A program made the position numbers and the translations under genes. The notes under the pieces were generated by a model. It was not told the DNA's origin. It saw only the letters and a list, made by a program, of their open reading frames with translations, and did no database searches. Source: Mycobacterium sp. DL440 (lineage in GTDB: Bacteria; Actinomycetota; Actinomycetes; Mycobacteriales; Mycobacteriaceae). Taken from it: a stretch of DNA of 64,000 bases. Position 1 is the first letter of the stretch, and each line of letters starts with the position of its first letter. Location of the stretch: contig NZ_CP050191.1 of the NCBI RefSeq assembly GCF_011745145.1, forward strand, positions 5,596,473 through 5,660,472, written 5' to 3'. Of the stretch, positions 39,518-48,184 are shown in pieces.

Positions 39518-40933
39518 TTAACCGGCCATTGCCGAGGCGTGTCGGTCTTCCGGGGCTGTTGTGACACCCGTCGCAGCAGGCCGGCGGACGTAGCGGAACC
39601 AGGTGCATGCCGAGGCCAGCACGTAGAAGGCCAGGAAGATCCAGAACGCGGCGGTGGCTGATCCGCTGGAGAGGTACGACTGACGCAGGGCCAGGTTGAT
39701 CCCCACACCGCCCAGGGCGCCGATCGCGCCGGCGAATCCGATCAGTGCGCCCGACATCGACAGGGACCATCGCTGCCGCTCCTCTTCGCTGATCTGCAGG
39801 GAGTGGCTGCGCGCCTCGAAGATGGACGGGATCATCTTGTAGACCGAGCCGTTGCCCAGGCCGCTGAGCAGGAACAGGGCGACGAATCCGATGACGTAGC
39901 CGATCATCATCAGGCCGTTGGCCGCCGCGGCGGTGTGATCGTCGAACATGCTGATCGCGACCAGGAGTCCGGCCGCCAAGATCATGCCCCCGAACACCAC
40001 CAGGGTCACCCGGCCGCCGCCGACCCGGTCGGCCAGCTTGCCGCCGTAAACCCGAGACAGCGAGCCGAGCAGCGGGCCGATGAAGGCGATCTGCGCTGCA
40101 TGCAGCGATGCCTGTGCCGCACTCTGGCCACCCGCGGCGAAGTTGATCTGCAGGACCTGACCGAAGGCGAACGCGAAACCGATGAAGGATCCGAAGGTGC
40201 CGATGTAGAGCAGCGAGATCACCCAGGTATCACGTTCTACCAGAATGGCTTTCATCGCACCTAGATCGATCTTGTGCTGCTCGAGGTTGTCCATGTAAAG
40301 CGCCGCGCCGATGCCGGCCACGGTCAGGGCCACGAGGTAGATGGCGCACACCCAGTAGGGGGAGTGGTTGCCTGCGGTGGCGATCACCAACAGGCCGACG
40401 AGCTGGATGACCGGTACGCCGATGTTGCCGCCGCCGGCGTTGAGCCCAAGTGCCCAGCCCTTGAGTCGTTGCGGGAAGAACGCGTTGATGTTGGTCATCG
40501 ACGAGGCGAAGTTGCCGCCGCCGAAGCCGGCTAGGGCGGCGCACAGCAGGTAGGGCCACAGGGGCAGACCCGGATTGGCCAGCAGCACCATCGTCCCCAC
40601 CGTGGGAATCAACAGCACAAAGGCCGAAAACACCGTCCAGTTGCGGCCGCCGAACGTCGCGGTGGCCAGCGTGTAGGGGATGCGCAGGCAGCCGCCCACG
40701 AGGGTGGCGGTGGCACCCAGCAGGAACTTGTCCCCGGCCGAGAACCCGTACACCGCCTCGGGCATGAACAGGACCATGACCGACCAGATGGACCAGATGG
40801 AGAAGCCGACATGCTCGGCGAACACTGACCAGATCAGATTGCGACGCGCGATGTACTTGTTTCCGGCTTCCCAGGCCAGCGTGTCCTCGGGATCCCAATT
40901 GGTGACGCGATTCGACTTCAGCAGAGTGGGCAT
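39518..40933 (-). CDS. narK: Nitrate/nitrite MFS transporter
   Basis: A 471-residue 12-TM transporter of the nitrate/nitrite porter family. Both family signatures are visible: AGFGGGNFASSMTNINAFFP near residues 135-154 and SGLGNGSVYKMIPSIF near 350-365. It should supply nitrate or nitrite to the assimilation genes downstream. ATG 40933 gives MPTLLKSNRV; a GTG three codons upstream is less likely because a TAGCGT -10 box (40946-40941) puts the transcript start at the ATG, i.e. leaderless. By order it matches M. tuberculosis narK3 (Rv0261c). Confidence 0.92.
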   Translation of the reverse strand: MPTLLKSNRVTNWDPEDTLAWEAGNKYIARRNLIWSVFAEHVGFSIWSIWSVMVLFMPEAVYGFSAGDKFLLGATATLVGGCLRIPYTLATATFGGRNWTVFSAFVLLIPTVGTMVLLANPGLPLWPYLLCAALAGFGGGNFASSMTNINAFFPQRLKGWALGLNAGGGNIGVPVIQLVGLLVIATAGNHSPYWVCAIYLVALTVAGIGAALYMDNLEQHKIDLGAMKAILVERDTWVISLLYIGTFGSFIGFAFAFGQVLQINFAAGGQSAAQASLHAAQIAFIGPLLGSLSRVYGGKLADRVGGGRVTLVVFGGMILAAGLLVAISMFDDHTAAAANGLMMIGYVIGFVALFLLSGLGNGSVYKMIPSIFEARSHSLQISEEERQRWSLSMSGALIGFAGAIGALGGVGINLALRQSYLSSGSATAAFWIFLAFYVLASACTWFRYVRRPAATGVTTAPEDRHASAMAG

Positions 40934-40988
40934 GGCGCACACGCTAGGAAGCGTTTATTGCCCGAATGCGCCCTGCGGTGACCCGGCC

Positions 40989-41004
40989 GTGAAATTCCGC
41001 TCAC
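40989..41004. promoter_or_regulatory. GTGA-N8-TCAC element upstream of narK
   Basis: Inverted repeat GTGA (40989-40992) and TCAC (41001-41004), 8-bp spacer, centred about 63 bp upstream of the narK ATG. The spacing and half-sites equal those of the element upstream of nirB, about one helical turn closer there. Regulator not identified from sequence. Confidence 0.5.
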
Positions 41005-41044
41005 CTGCTCTGCGGCAACGGTGTGAGCCTGTGCTTCCTGGTGG

Positions 41045-41644
<600 letters not shown>

Positions 41645-41790
41645 CTACCAGCGCCAGGCGCCGGTGTCTCTACCTGCGGGCCGTCCCGCGTGAAGGCCGA
41701 GCTCCCCGGGCGCCGTTTTCCACACCTGGGTGTTGATCGCTGGGATCGCAACCCTGACGTAGAAAATGACGACGGGAATGTTCGAGACGT

Positions 41791-42672
41791 CTAACCCTCG
41801 AGCGGTCGCCGCGGGTGCGCCCAGTGCAGCCGCACGGTCTGTCCGGGGCGGACCTGGCCCAGTTTGTCGATGTCCTCGTCGGTCACCACACCGATCACCG
41901 GGTAGCCGCCGGTGACGGGGTGGTCGGGCCCGAGGATCACCGGAAAACCGTTGGGCGGTATCTGGATTGCGCCCCGGGTCGCACCTTCGCTGGGAAGTTG
42001 GCGGTCCGGCCAGCGGTAGTCCAGCGGCATGCCGACCAGGCGCATCCCGACCCGGTCGCTGCGGGTGGTCACCTGCCAGTTGGTCCGTATCAGGACATCG
42101 GGGTCGACGAACCAGTCGTCGCGAGGGCCGGGCACCACGTTCAGCTCCAGCACGTCGTCGCTGATCGCGGCGACCGGGGCCTGATCCGTTTCGGGTAGAT
42201 CGGTGGTGTGCTCACCGACCGGCAGGACGTCGCCGGCTTGCAGCGGCGCCGGCCCGATCGCCGACATCACGTCGTAGCTCCGGGAACCCAGGACCGGTTC
42301 GACGGCGATGCCGCCGCGGACCGCCAGATAGCTGCGCAGTCCCGAATGCGGGGCGCCCAGCGAGATCACCTCGCCGTCGTGTGCGTGGTGGATGCTGTTG
42401 GTGCCGAACGGAGTCCCATTGACAGCCGGATCGGTGTCCGCGCCGGTGACGGCGATGGAAACGTCCCCGCCGCGCACTCGGGCGGAGAACCCGCCGAACA
42501 TCACCTCGATGGTGGCGTGTTCACCGGGGTTGGCGACCAGTCGGTTGGCCAATGTGTGGGACCGACGATCGGCGGCGCCCGAGCGGGTGACGCCGAGGTG
42601 GGCCATGCCGGGGCGGCCGAGATCCTCGACCAGGGCGAGAGGTCCGGTCCGCAGCACTTCCAATGTCGTCAT
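41791..42672 (-). CDS. pxpC: 5-oxoprolinase subunit PxpC (biotin-dependent carboxylase-like)
   Basis: A 293-residue PxpC/KipA (allophanate hydrolase subunit 2-like) protein. Signature order is present: [32 protein letters not shown] near residues 15-46, then GVTGADTD-type strand near 75, and the C-terminal [20 protein letters not shown] near 245-265. PxpABC opens 5-oxoproline to glutamate with ATP. pxpB lies 17 bp upstream on the same strand. PxpA (LamB/YcsF) is not in the window. Corresponds by order to Rv0263c. Confidence 0.88.
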   Translation of the reverse strand: MTTLEVLRTGPLALVEDLGRPGMAHLGVTRSGAADRRSHTLANRLVANPGEHATIEVMFGGFSARVRGGDVSIAVTGADTDPAVNGTPFGTNSIHHAHDGEVISLGAPHSGLRSYLAVRGGIAVEPVLGSRSYDVMSAIGPAPLQAGDVLPVGEHTTDLPETDQAPVAAISDDVLELNVVPGPRDDWFVDPDVLIRTNWQVTTRSDRVGMRLVGMPLDYRWPDRQLPSEGATRGAIQIPPNGFPVILGPDHPVTGGYPVIGVVTDEDIDKLGQVRPGQTVRLHWAHPRRPLEG

Positions 42673-42689
42673 GATGTCCTCCTCGCCGA

Positions 42690-43361
42690 CTAGCCGATGG
42701 CCCGGAACTGCACCCAGGTACCCGGGGTGAGCAGTGCGGGTTGGTCCCGATGTACGTCGAACAACACCGCGTCGGTGCGCCCGATCAACTGCCAGCCGCC
42801 GGGTGACTGTCGCGGGTAGATGCCGCTGAACTCGCCGGCGAGTGCCACCGCCCCGGGCGGGACGCTGGTGCGGGGCTCGGCCCGGCGCGGGACCTGTAGG
42901 CGTTCGTCTCCGCCCACAAGGTAGGCGAATCCGGGTGCGAAGCCCATGAATCCGACCTGCCACTGGCTGCCGGTGTGTGCCGCGATCACCTGTTCCGGGG
43001 TCAGCCCGGTCAGTGCCGCCACGTCGTGCAGGTCGGCGCCGTCGTAGATCACGTCGATGGTCACGTCGGCCTGGCCGACCGGGCGGACCGCGGTTGACCC
43101 GGGTTGTAGCTGCAACTTGCCCAGCCGTTGCCGGGTGGGCGCCTGGTAGCGGGGATCGGCCAGCTTGATCAAGATCGTGCGTGACGCCGGCACGATATCG
43201 ACCACACCGAGTAGTTGGGCCGCTGTGAGACTGGCGGTCCACGCCAAAACATCGGCAGTGCTGTCGAACTCGAGCAGCAGAGCCTGATCGCCATAGTCGC
43301 GAGCGGTGCCTGGGTTCAGGCTTGGTCCCGTCGCGTCCATCACCTCTGATGTCACACTCAT
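42690..43361 (-). CDS. pxpB: 5-oxoprolinase subunit PxpB (KipI-like)
   Basis: A 223-residue PxpB/KipI (allophanate hydrolase subunit 1-like) protein. Typical features are the N-terminal [12 protein letters not shown] strand, [23 protein letters not shown] near residues 117-139, [19 protein letters not shown] near 142-160 and [30 protein letters not shown] near 170-200. It acts with PxpC and PxpA in 5-oxoproline hydrolysis. ATG 43361 is used. Same-strand pxpC follows after 17 bp; order matches Rv0264c. Confidence 0.88.
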   Translation of the reverse strand: MSVTSEVMDATGPSLNPGTARDYGDQALLLEFDSTADVLAWTASLTAAQLLGVVDIVPASRTILIKLADPRYQAPTRQRLGKLQLQPGSTAVRPVGQADVTIDVIYDGADLHDVAALTGLTPEQVIAAHTGSQWQVGFMGFAPGFAYLVGGDERLQVPRRAEPRTSVPPGAVALAGEFSGIYPRQSPGGWQLIGRTDAVLFDVHRDQPALLTPGTWVQFRAIG

Positions 43362-43435
43362 GACCTGAAGCTACCCGCGAGTAGCTAAGAAAGCGCCGGC
43401 TCTATGAACCTTGCCAGAGGTGCCTTATCGAAGCC

Positions 43436-44140
43436 TCACACGGCGGCCTGATAAGTGGGCTCGCGGCGCTTGATGGCGCCGATCACCCGGTAGGTGATCG
43501 GCAGCATGATCACCTCGACCGCGGTCTTGTAGATCCAGCCCAGGGCGGTGTAGGTGACGAAGTCACCGAAGGTGCTGATGCCGATCGCGCTGGCCGCGAT
43601 ACCGCAGAAGACCAGGGTGTCACCGAGCTGGCCGGCGAAGGTGGATCCGACCAGGCGGGCCCACAGGTGCTTCTCCTTGGTGCGTTCCTTGATGGCGACG
43701 ACGACCCAGGCGTTGATGGTCTGTCCGACGATGAACCCGGCCAGGCCGGCCACGATCAGCTGGGTATAGGCGTGGACGATGTTCTCGAAGTGTTCCTGGT
43801 TGGTGTAGAAGTCCGCTGCGGGCAGATAGATCGTGACCCAGAACGCCAGGGCAGCAAGGGCATTCATGGAGAACCCGAGGAAGATGGCGCGGCGGGCGGC
43901 CTTGAATCCGTAGACCTCGGAGAGCACGTCGCCGATGACGTAGGTGAGCGGGAAGACAATGAATCCGCCATCGGTGATGATCGACCAGTTACCGATCACT
44001 GGTCCGAAGGCGACGCCCTTGGTGGCGGTCACGTTGGAGATGATCACCAGGGCGGTGAAGACCGCGACGAGCACCGGATAGTAGGCCGAGCCGACGATGG
44101 CGGTGCCGCGGTGCTCGGAGTGTTCCTGGGTGCTTGTCAC
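43436..44140 (-). CDS. VUT-family (YhhQ-like) queuosine precursor transporter
   Basis: A 234-residue integral membrane protein of the VUT/YhhQ family with about six TM segments. Family features are VLVAVFTALVIISNVTATKGV near residues 25-45, FPLTYVIGDVLSEVYGFKAARRAIF near 63-87 and AFIVGQTINAWVV near 155. Members of the group import queuosine precursors (preQ0/preQ1 or queuine). It starts 12 bp after the FecB-like gene on the same strand, so it may be co-transcribed. Substrate is inferred from family only. Confidence 0.83.
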   Translation of the reverse strand: MTSTQEHSEHRGTAIVGSAYYPVLVAVFTALVIISNVTATKGVAFGPVIGNWSIITDGGFIVFPLTYVIGDVLSEVYGFKAARRAIFLGFSMNALAALAFWVTIYLPAADFYTNQEHFENIVHAYTQLIVAGLAGFIVGQTINAWVVVAIKERTKEKHLWARLVGSTFAGQLGDTLVFCGIAASAIGISTFGDFVTYTALGWIYKTAVEVIMLPITYRVIGAIKRREPTYQAAV

Positions 44141-44152
44141 CCGGTCATCTTG

Positions 44153-45103
44153 TCAGGTCAGCGCGCGGTTGAGCAGCGACGGCAGTTGGTCGGCCACCAG
44201 GGGGTAGGACAGCGGTGAGGCGAACGCAATGGCGCCGGCCAGGTCCTTGGGGGTGAAAACGTGCCGCTTGCGAACGGTGGCTTTGAGCTCGGCGATCCCC
44301 GGATCGGCCAGCAGGGCGTCGCGCTCCTCATCGCTCTCGGTGGTCCAGATCAGCACATCGGCGGCGTCGAGCACGGGGGCGAAGTCCGAGCGCGGGATCA
44401 ACTCGGGTGTTGGGGGCACCACGAAACCCATCTGGGTGAGAAATTCGGTACGCCATCCCGTCTGGGTCTGTACACCGTCCCGGAACAGGGTGCCGCCCAG
44501 CAGCATGGCCTTCTTGCCGGCGAATCGCGGGTTGTTGGTGGCCACCGCCTTGAACCTGTCGTCGACGCCGGCGACCAGGCTCGTCATCGCGTCGTTCTGG
44601 AACAGGGCCTGGCCGATGAGGGTGGCCTGGTCACGCCATGGTTCGAAGAACGCGTCGGGGCCGCTCTGCGCGATCGTCGGGGCGATCTCGGAGAGTTTGG
44701 CGAAGGTGTCGGCATCGAGTCCGGCATTGGTGGCCACGATCAGGTCCGGTTTGAGCGCCGCGATCGCGTCGACCTGGATCCCGTCGGACAGGCCGAGCAC
44801 GGTGGGCTGGGCCTGTCCGAGTTTCGGTTGCGCCCACGGCCACACCGCGAACGGCTCACCGCCGAACCACTCGGTCGTCGCGACCGGCACGACGCCGAGG
44901 GCCAACAGGTCGTCCTGTTCGGTGAATCCCGCGCTGACCACCCGGTGCGGTGGCCCCGGGATGTTGGTGTCACCGAACAGGTGGCGAACGGTCACCGAAC
45001 CGTCTTTCGCCACTACGCCGGGCTTTTGAGTGCTACACGCAGCGACCAGGGCCATCCCAGCGGTGACCGTGAAGAAGCCTCGCCGCGACCAGGTTGTCGG
45101 CAC
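44153..45103 (-). CDS. FecB-like periplasmic iron-siderophore binding lipoprotein
   Basis: A 316-residue class III solute-binding lipoprotein. The N-terminus has a twin-arginine pair (SRRGFF) and the lipobox LVAAC with Cys23 as lipid anchor. The mature part follows the FecB/FhuD layout: HRVVSAGFTEQDDLLALGVVPVATTEWFGG, GIQVDAIAALKPDLIVATNAGLDADTF, and C-terminal VRKRHVFTPKDLAGAIAFASPLSYP. It should bind a ferric siderophore or haem-like ligand for an ABC importer, which is not encoded nearby. GTG 45103 is the start; the order corresponds to Rv0265c. Confidence 0.86.
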   Translation of the reverse strand: MPTTWSRRGFFTVTAGMALVAACSTQKPGVVAKDGSVTVRHLFGDTNIPGPPHRVVSAGFTEQDDLLALGVVPVATTEWFGGEPFAVWPWAQPKLGQAQPTVLGLSDGIQVDAIAALKPDLIVATNAGLDADTFAKLSEIAPTIAQSGPDAFFEPWRDQATLIGQALFQNDAMTSLVAGVDDRFKAVATNNPRFAGKKAMLLGGTLFRDGVQTQTGWRTEFLTQMGFVVPPTPELIPRSDFAPVLDAADVLIWTTESDEERDALLADPGIAELKATVRKRHVFTPKDLAGAIAFASPLSYPLVADQLPSLLNRALT

Positions 45104-45124
45104 TTAGCCAGGGTAACCGTTTAG

Positions 45125-46258
45125 CTACCCGGTGGCGAAGGTCCCGAACAATCCGCCGAACAGGACCGAGGCCAAACCCAGCGCCACCACGATGTTCACC
45201 ACGGTCGCCGCGGCGAACAACACGATGGGCCGCCAGCCGGCTTCCTTCAGACCGCGTAGCGAGAATTCCAGCCCGATGGCCACGAAAGCAAAGATCAGGA
45301 ACCAGGTCCGCAGGTCGTTCACGGTGGCGATGGCCGTCTTGCCGTCGGCTGCGAATTGCAGGTACAGCGTGCCGATCACCGAGGCGGCGAGGAAGCCGAG
45401 CACGAATTTCGGGAAGCGGTCCCAGAATTCGCGCAGGGACGGGCGTGCCACCGCCGGGTCAGGGCTCTCAGATTTGCGCTCGACTTTGAGGGCGAAGTAC
45501 GCGGTGAGGGCGATGGCGACGATGCCGATCAGTGCGTTCTGCGTGGTCTTGACGATCGTGGCGATCTGCAACGCCTGTTCACCGGCGATCGTGCCTGCGG
45601 CGGCCACGGCCGCGGTGGTGTCGATGTTGCCGCCGATCCAGGCTCCGGCGACCGCGTCGGACAGGCCGAATACATCGGCGAGCCAGGGCAGCAGGAAAAT
45701 CGAGGGCAGTGCGAACACGATGACGAGCGATGCGGCGTAGGCCAGTTGCTCTTTTCGGGCCTGAACCGCCCCGGCGGCAGCGATGGCGGCGCTCACCCCG
45801 CAGATGGAGACCGCCGATGCCAGCAGGGCCCGCAGTTTGTCGTCGAGGCCGAGCCGTCCGCCTAGCCACCAGGTGAACCCGAAGACGATCGAAATCAGAA
45901 GGAGCGCTTGGATGATCGCCGGTCCGGCGGCAGTGGCGAGCACCTTGAGATTGATCGATGCTCCCAGCAGGACCAGGCCGGTCTTGATGAAGAACTCGGT
46001 GCGAAAACCTTGGGACAGGACGTCGCGGAGCGCGAACCTGGCCAGGATCGCATTGCCGATCAACCCGAGAGCGATTGCGTAGACTGGGAATTCGACTGAT
46101 TTGGCGACCTTTGCCAGCGGTGTTCCGGCGGCCCAGTGGGGCACCTGGGTTTCCAGGAATCGGGTCGCCGCGCCCAATGCGATGACCACGAGCACACCGG
46201 CGACGGCGTAGCCGATCTTCGACGAACGCTGTTCGGAGCGTTCCTCGGTGCTGGTCAT
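45125..46258 (-). CDS. YeiH-family putative sulfate exporter
   Basis: A 377-residue membrane protein of the YeiH/UPF0324 family with about ten TM helices. Diagnostic stretches are GLVLLGASINLKVLA near residues 90-104, SAVSICGVSAAIAAAG near 145-160, and SDAVAGAWIGGNIDTTAAVAAAGTI near 197-221. Members are annotated as putative sulfate exporters on limited evidence. ATG 46258 overlaps the stop of a 29-residue membrane peptide (ATGA), so the two are translationally coupled. It is followed after 21 bp by the FecB-like gene. Confidence 0.85.
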   Translation of the reverse strand: MTSTEERSEQRSSKIGYAVAGVLVVIALGAATRFLETQVPHWAAGTPLAKVAKSVEFPVYAIALGLIGNAILARFALRDVLSQGFRTEFFIKTGLVLLGASINLKVLATAAGPAIIQALLLISIVFGFTWWLGGRLGLDDKLRALLASAVSICGVSAAIAAAGAVQARKEQLAYAASLVIVFALPSIFLLPWLADVFGLSDAVAGAWIGGNIDTTAAVAAAGTIAGEQALQIATIVKTTQNALIGIVAIALTAYFALKVERKSESPDPAVARPSLREFWDRFPKFVLGFLAASVIGTLYLQFAADGKTAIATVNDLRTWFLIFAFVAIGLEFSLRGLKEAGWRPIVLFAAATVVNIVVALGLASVLFGGLFGTFATG

Positions 46259-46344
46259 GGGATCACGCTGCCGGGGATGGCGCCGACGAGCACGAGGGTC
46301 AAGAGGGTGAGGCCGACGATCACGGCCAGCCAGTCTTCGTTCAC
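46255..46344 (-). CDS. 29-residue membrane peptide coupled to the YeiH-like gene
   Basis: Short frame from GTG 46344 to TGA 46257-46255, encoding MNEDWLAVIVGLTLLTLVLV followed by GAIPGSVIP. It is one transmembrane helix with an acidic N-terminus, and its stop overlaps the ATG of the exporter gene as ATGA. This pattern is that of small membrane subunits such as KdpF. No Shine-Dalgarno site is obvious, so the transcript may start at the GTG. The existence of the product is inferred. Confidence 0.6.
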   Translation of the reverse strand: MNEDWLAVIVGLTLLTLVLVGAIPGSVIP

Positions 46345-46526
46345 GCGCGTCAGGGTAGGAGGCAGTCTGGCGTGCGGGGACCCTTGAGATCTTTACGAAT
46401 ACAACCGGTTACGAATGGCGCAGGCGTGCCCTGCATCAGGCCCGGTGACCGGCTATTGGCGTTCCCGCGTACTGGGCGTCCCCGGGGTTCTATTCTCGGC
46501 CCAACGGGACCTACTGAGGAGTGGTC

Positions 46527-46814
46527 ATGCGGAGCATGTGGCGTCCAGTGATACTCGGACTGACCGGTTTGACCATCCCGATCGCCATCGTCGTAGCGCC
46601 GCCCGCCTTGGCCGACTGCGTCGATGCCGGCGGTTCCACGGTGTGCGCGCAGGGCAATGTCCGCGGCGGGGGACCGACCGCGCCGAAGGCCGGTCCCTAC
46701 TACCCGTATCCGTGTGCCAACGACTGGTACTGCGGTGACTGGGGTCTGGAGATCAACCTCGACCCGGGCCGGCCCGACAACGGCGGCGGTGGTTGGCGCC
46801 CCGGGCGTCCATAG
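46527..46814 (+). CDS. Small secreted cysteine-containing protein
   Basis: A 95-residue exported protein. The signal peptide ends near residue 30 (IPIAIVVAPPALA-DC). The mature part is about 65 residues with four cysteines (DCVDAGGSTVCAQG and YPCANDWYCGDWG) likely paired as disulfides, and a Gly/Pro-rich end. ATG 46527 was chosen because GAGGAG lies 5 nt upstream; GTG 46521 would overlap that site. It is divergent from the peptide/YeiH operon. Similar short secreted proteins are common in mycobacteria; function unknown. Confidence 0.75.
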   Translation: MRSMWRPVILGLTGLTIPIAIVVAPPALADCVDAGGSTVCAQGNVRGGGPTAPKAGPYYPYPCANDWYCGDWGLEINLDPGRPDNGGGGWRPGRP

Positions 46815-46851
46815 CCTCAGCTCATTCATCCGAGTCGACTTAGGAGCCACG

Positions 46852-47166
46852 ATGTTCACCCGTCTGATCGCCACCGGCGCAATCAGCCTGTCGCTCTTGG
46901 CAGTTGGCGCACCCGTCGCTGCGGCCGACGAGCCGAACTGCACGGCTGCCGATCTGGCCGGGGTGATGGCCGGGGTCCGTGCGGCCACGTCGGCGTATCT
47001 GTTCACCCATCCCGACGTCAACGCGTTCTTCACCAGTCTCAAGGGGCAGACGAACGACGAGATGGCCGAATCGGTGCGGGTTTACCTTCAGGACAAGCCG
47101 CAGATCCGCGCCGAACTTCAGGGGGTCCGGCAACCGGCGACTGATTTCCGCAACCGCTGCGGGTAG
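46852..47166 (+). CDS. Hemophore-related secreted haem-binding-like protein
   Basis: A 104-residue exported helical protein. Signal peptide to about residue 26 (AAAD). The mature part CTAADLAGVMAGVRAATSAYLFTHPDVNAFFTSL and later VRVYLQDKPQIRAELQGVRQPATDFRNRC fit the mycobacterial hemophore (Rv0203-like) family, with one Cys at each end for a disulfide. ATG 46852 follows TAGGAG. It is preceded by another small secreted protein gene (37 bp gap) and could share its transcript. Haem binding is a family inference. Confidence 0.78.
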   Translation: MFTRLIATGAISLSLLAVGAPVAAADEPNCTAADLAGVMAGVRAATSAYLFTHPDVNAFFTSLKGQTNDEMAESVRVYLQDKPQIRAELQGVRQPATDFRNRCG

Positions 47167-47187
47167 CCGCCGGGCCGGTCCTGCCTG

Positions 47188-47610
47188 TCAGGCCACGCTG
47201 ATGGTGACGTCGATGTTGCCGCGGGTCGCCTTCGAGTACGGGCAGACCTGGTGTGCGTCATCGGCGATGGCCTGGGCCGTCTTCCGGTCGACGCCCGGGA
47301 TGGTCACGTTCAACCGCGCACGGAGGGAGAACGCCCCGTCGGTGTTGAGCAGGTCCACCTCGGCGTCCACGGCGGTCTCGGCGGGCAGCTTGACGTTGTG
47401 CTTGCCCGCGGTCAGGCCCATGGCGCTCAGGAAGCACGCCGACCAGCCGGCCGCGAACAACTGCTCGGGGTTGGTGCCTGCGCCGTTTCCACCCGGCGGG
47501 GTGAGCTGGATGTCGAGGTTGCCGTCGGAGCTGTAGGCCTCACCCTGACGCCCGCCGGTGGTGTGGGTTTTGGCGGTGTAGAGCACGTTGTCGGTCTGGC
47601 TGGTGGTCAC
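47188..47610 (-). CDS. ohr: Organic hydroperoxide resistance protein Ohr
   Basis: A 140-residue OsmC/Ohr thiol peroxidase that reduces organic hydroperoxides in the cytosol. The two catalytic cysteines are Cys59 (GWSACFLSA) and Cys123 (HQVCPYSKATR), with the usual NPEQLFAAGW context. GTG 47610 was chosen because AAGGAG lies 6 nt upstream and homology begins there. It is divergent from ohrR, its expected repressor, with a palindromic operator between them. Confidence 0.92.
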   Translation of the reverse strand: MTTSQTDNVLYTAKTHTTGGRQGEAYSSDGNLDIQLTPPGGNGAGTNPEQLFAAGWSACFLSAMGLTAGKHNVKLPAETAVDAEVDLLNTDGAFSLRARLNVTIPGVDRKTAQAIADDAHQVCPYSKATRGNIDVTISVA

Positions 47611-47688
47611 GGCGTTCTCCTTCGAGGGGATGGGCGGCTCCAATTGGATGCGTTAGAGATGAACGTGGGGGACCGGGCATTTCATCCC

Positions 47689-47715
47689 ATCCGATTAAAT
47701 CGGATCCGATATAAT
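47689..47715 (+). promoter_or_regulatory. ohr/ohrR operator and leaderless ohrR promoter
   Basis: Perfect inverted repeat ATCCGAT-TAA-ATCGGAT at 47689-47705 stands between divergent ohr and ohrR. A consensus -10 box TATAAT follows at 47710-47715. Seven bp later comes the ohrR ATG (47723), so the ohrR mRNA should start on or next to its start codon. OhrR binding here would cover its own -35/-10 area. Confidence 0.8.
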
Positions 47716-47722
47716 TTGAACC

Positions 47723-48184
47723 ATGGCGCCGGCGACTCCGCAACTCTCCGATTTCCTGTGCTTTGCCATCTACTCGGCCAACCTCGCGTACGGCAAGGCC
47801 TACAAGCCGATCCTGGACAAAGAGGGCATCACGTACACGCAGTACATCGCGCTCGTCGCGCTCTCGGAGCAGGATCACCAGACGGTCGGCAGGCTCGGGG
47901 AGAAGCTGTTCCTGGAGTCCAACACGCTGACTCCGATCCTGAAGAAGCTCGAAGCGCTGGGATACGTGACGCGGCACCGTGATCCCAGCGACGAGCGTCA
48001 GGTGGTCGTCAGCCTTACCGACGCCGGTCGTGCACTCCGCGCGCAGACCCTGGAGATGGACCTGCTGGCGGCGACCGGTCTGTCATTGGACGAACTCAAG
48101 ACCTTGCAGCGCGGCGTGTCCACGCTGCGGGACAACCTGCGAAACTACGCGCGATCCCCCGTTGATCCTGCGCCCACGGCGTGA
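47723..48184 (+). CDS. ohrR: MarR-family organic peroxide sensor OhrR
   Basis: A 153-residue MarR-family repressor with the redox-sensing Cys13 in DFLCFAIYSAN and the Tyr pair region ANLAYGKAYKPIL. The winged helix is near residues 55-105 (TVGRLGEKLFLESNTLTPILKKLEALGYVTRHRD, RQVVVSLTDAG). Oxidation of the Cys by organic peroxides should release it from the ohr operator. The last 40 bp overlap the end of the convergent MFS-USP gene. Confidence 0.92.
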   Translation: MAPATPQLSDFLCFAIYSANLAYGKAYKPILDKEGITYTQYIALVALSEQDHQTVGRLGEKLFLESNTLTPILKKLEALGYVTRHRDPSDERQVVVSLTDAGRALRAQTLEMDLLAATGLSLDELKTLQRGVSTLRDNLRNYARSPVDPAPTA

